Source: Saprospiraceae bacterium | GTDB taxonomy: Bacteria; Bacteroidota; Bacteroidia; Chitinophagales; Saprospiraceae | Length of the DNA stretch: 64,000 nt | Assembly (NCBI GenBank): GCA_016720635.1 | Contig: JADKKF010000002.1 | Span: 531,001 to 595,000 of the forward strand | Direction of reading: 5' to 3' | In this document: positions 63,252 to 64,000 of the stretch, in pieces | How the letters are laid out: each line of letters starts with the position of its first letter | Position numbering within the stretch: position 1 is the stretch's first letter | Notes under the pieces: generated by a model | Database searches by the model: none | What the model was told of the DNA's origin: nothing | Seen by the model: the letters and a program-made list of their open reading frames with translations, nothing else | Translations under genes and position numbers: made by a program

Positions 63252-64000
63252 TTACAAACCAATTGATTTGTTTACCCCAGATATTTTTAATTCGTAAATG
63301 CTTCCTTCTTGACTAGATTCATCGTCGTTATCAACACAAATCCAAAAAAACATATCTTCATGACTGGCTCCTACATAAGTGAGTCCTTCCACTTTGAGGG
63401 TATCATCGATTTTGATAATTCTCGAAGTATTCCAGGTATTAGGATCTAGCTCCGCCCAATATGAGCCTTTATTCACCCCATCTACATAAGGGTCGATAGT
63501 ATCTTCGCATGCAGCTGTAATATACACCCTAGAATTGTGGTAGCAGGCATCGGTTATCGTAGCTTGGATATTATCTATTTTTGGAAGGCTGATGAGATTA
63601 AAGCTTAAAAGTTTGAATTCAGTAAATGATAAATTGCAACTAATCGTAAAAACACCATTTTGAGCCTTTGGGCCATTTCCTCTATTAAATAGAAAAAGGA
63701 TTTCTCCAACCATAAACCCTCCTTCAATATTTAAATCTTCAGCACTGAGCCTATACACATCTAAAAATGTTTTATAGATCTGACTGAGGTCTATCTCTTT
63801 GTTTTTATTGGGATTTTTTATTTCAAATAAATAGCCATTTTGTCTTAGAGGCCTCGAACCTGATCCAAGGGCTAATAGATTCCCATCTATTTTCAAAAGA
63901 ACTTCAAGGTCTTTTTTTTCAGCTTTGATTTCAATTCTAGGCCTTTCTGTTAGGGCTTTTATGGGATGTTCTATACCTTGATTTTTTGAAATATCCAATG
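63252..64000 (-). CDS. Uncharacterised protein, 5' end outside the window
   Basis: The frame is open to the right edge, so the start is missing; 248 residues are visible. Beta-rich with repeated strands (LLKIDGNLLALGSG, GGFMVGEILFLFNRG, CYHNSRVYITAACEDTI, GLTYVGASHEDMFFWICVDN), like a beta-propeller or the bacteroidal DUF6929-type proteins. No catalytic motif or recognised function. Confidence 0.6.
   Translation of the reverse strand, partial: LDISKNQGIEHPIKALTERPRIEIKAEKKDLEVLLKIDGNLLALGSGSRPLRQNGYLFEIKNPNKNKEIDLSQIYKTFLDVYRLSAEDLNIEGGFMVGEILFLFNRGNGPKAQNGVFTISCNLSFTEFKLLSFNLISLPKIDNIQATITDACYHNSRVYITAACEDTIDPYVDGVNKGSYWAELDPNTWNTSRIIKIDDTLKVEGLTYVGASHEDMFFWICVDNDDESSQEGSIYELKISGVNKSIGL

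Noticed and set aside
1..64000. CRISPR array, prophage or insertion sequence
   Set aside because: I saw no regularly spaced short repeats, transposase, integrase or phage structural genes on either strand. The four-copy element lacks any coding part.

Overview
The window comes from an AT-rich member of the Bacteroidota, most likely a Saprospiraceae/Chitinophagaceae-like environmental organism (the family is inference). Four things support this. Five secreted proteins end in type IX secretion (T9SS, type A) sorting domains. Promoters repeatedly match the Bacteroidota -7 box TAnnTTTG, several with TTG or TTTG about 20 nt upstream. Lipoproteins and ECF sigma/anti-sigma pairs are common. Rho carries a long disordered Q/N/P-rich insert. 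TTG start codons appear to be used often.

Layout. 1-2.0 kb: 3' end of a T9SS protein and homogentisate dioxygenase. 2.0-5.8 kb: an ECF sigma factor with a membrane-anchored beta-barrel partner, and a surface lipoprotein. 6.0-17.5 kb: a glycan-degradation and surface block with a GH97 glucosidase, a 1225-aa SprB-repeat protein, a secreted GH13 alpha-amylase interrupted by an in-frame TGA, and another T9SS protein. 17.8-25 kb: gap, tRNA-Glu, small lipoproteins, an M23 protein, a decayed and an intact PIN toxin-antitoxin locus, and a second ECF sigma/barrel pair. 25-38 kb: mostly housekeeping (acyl-CoA ligase, MerR-like regulator, M14 peptidase, TPR lipoprotein, rnpA-rpmH, rho, serS, a zinc metallopeptidase) and a four-gene membrane/methyltransferase operon. 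38-42 kb: CbpA/CbpM chaperone pair, a RelE/ParE-type toxin-antitoxin module between 120-bp direct repeats, and a CotH-like T9SS protein. 42-48 kb: a probable operon of PTPS, folE, yqgE, ABC-F, M42 peptidase and a membrane protein. 48-53 kb: a nucleoside/deoxyribose catabolic operon (two phosphorylases, deoC, a full and a half aldehyde dehydrogenase). 53-64 kb: menG/ubiE, an MsbA-like exporter, an aspartyl protease, an esterase, a GNAT/six-hairpin/ATP-grasp group, leucyl aminopeptidase, and a partial uncharacterised gene.

Two cross-cutting observations matter most. First, four copies of a GC-rich, roughly 110-145 bp intergenic element (about 680, 17656, 40560 and 57235) share conserved ends, a conserved core and hairpins. 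One copy has a compensatory change in the closing stem, which points to a structured RNA or DNA element that I do not recognise. Second, five conserved genes, including the essential rnpA, are broken by single-base indels, mostly in A/T homopolymers. Residual sequencing error is therefore a serious alternative to real gene decay, and the in-frame TGA in the amylase should be read with that in mind.
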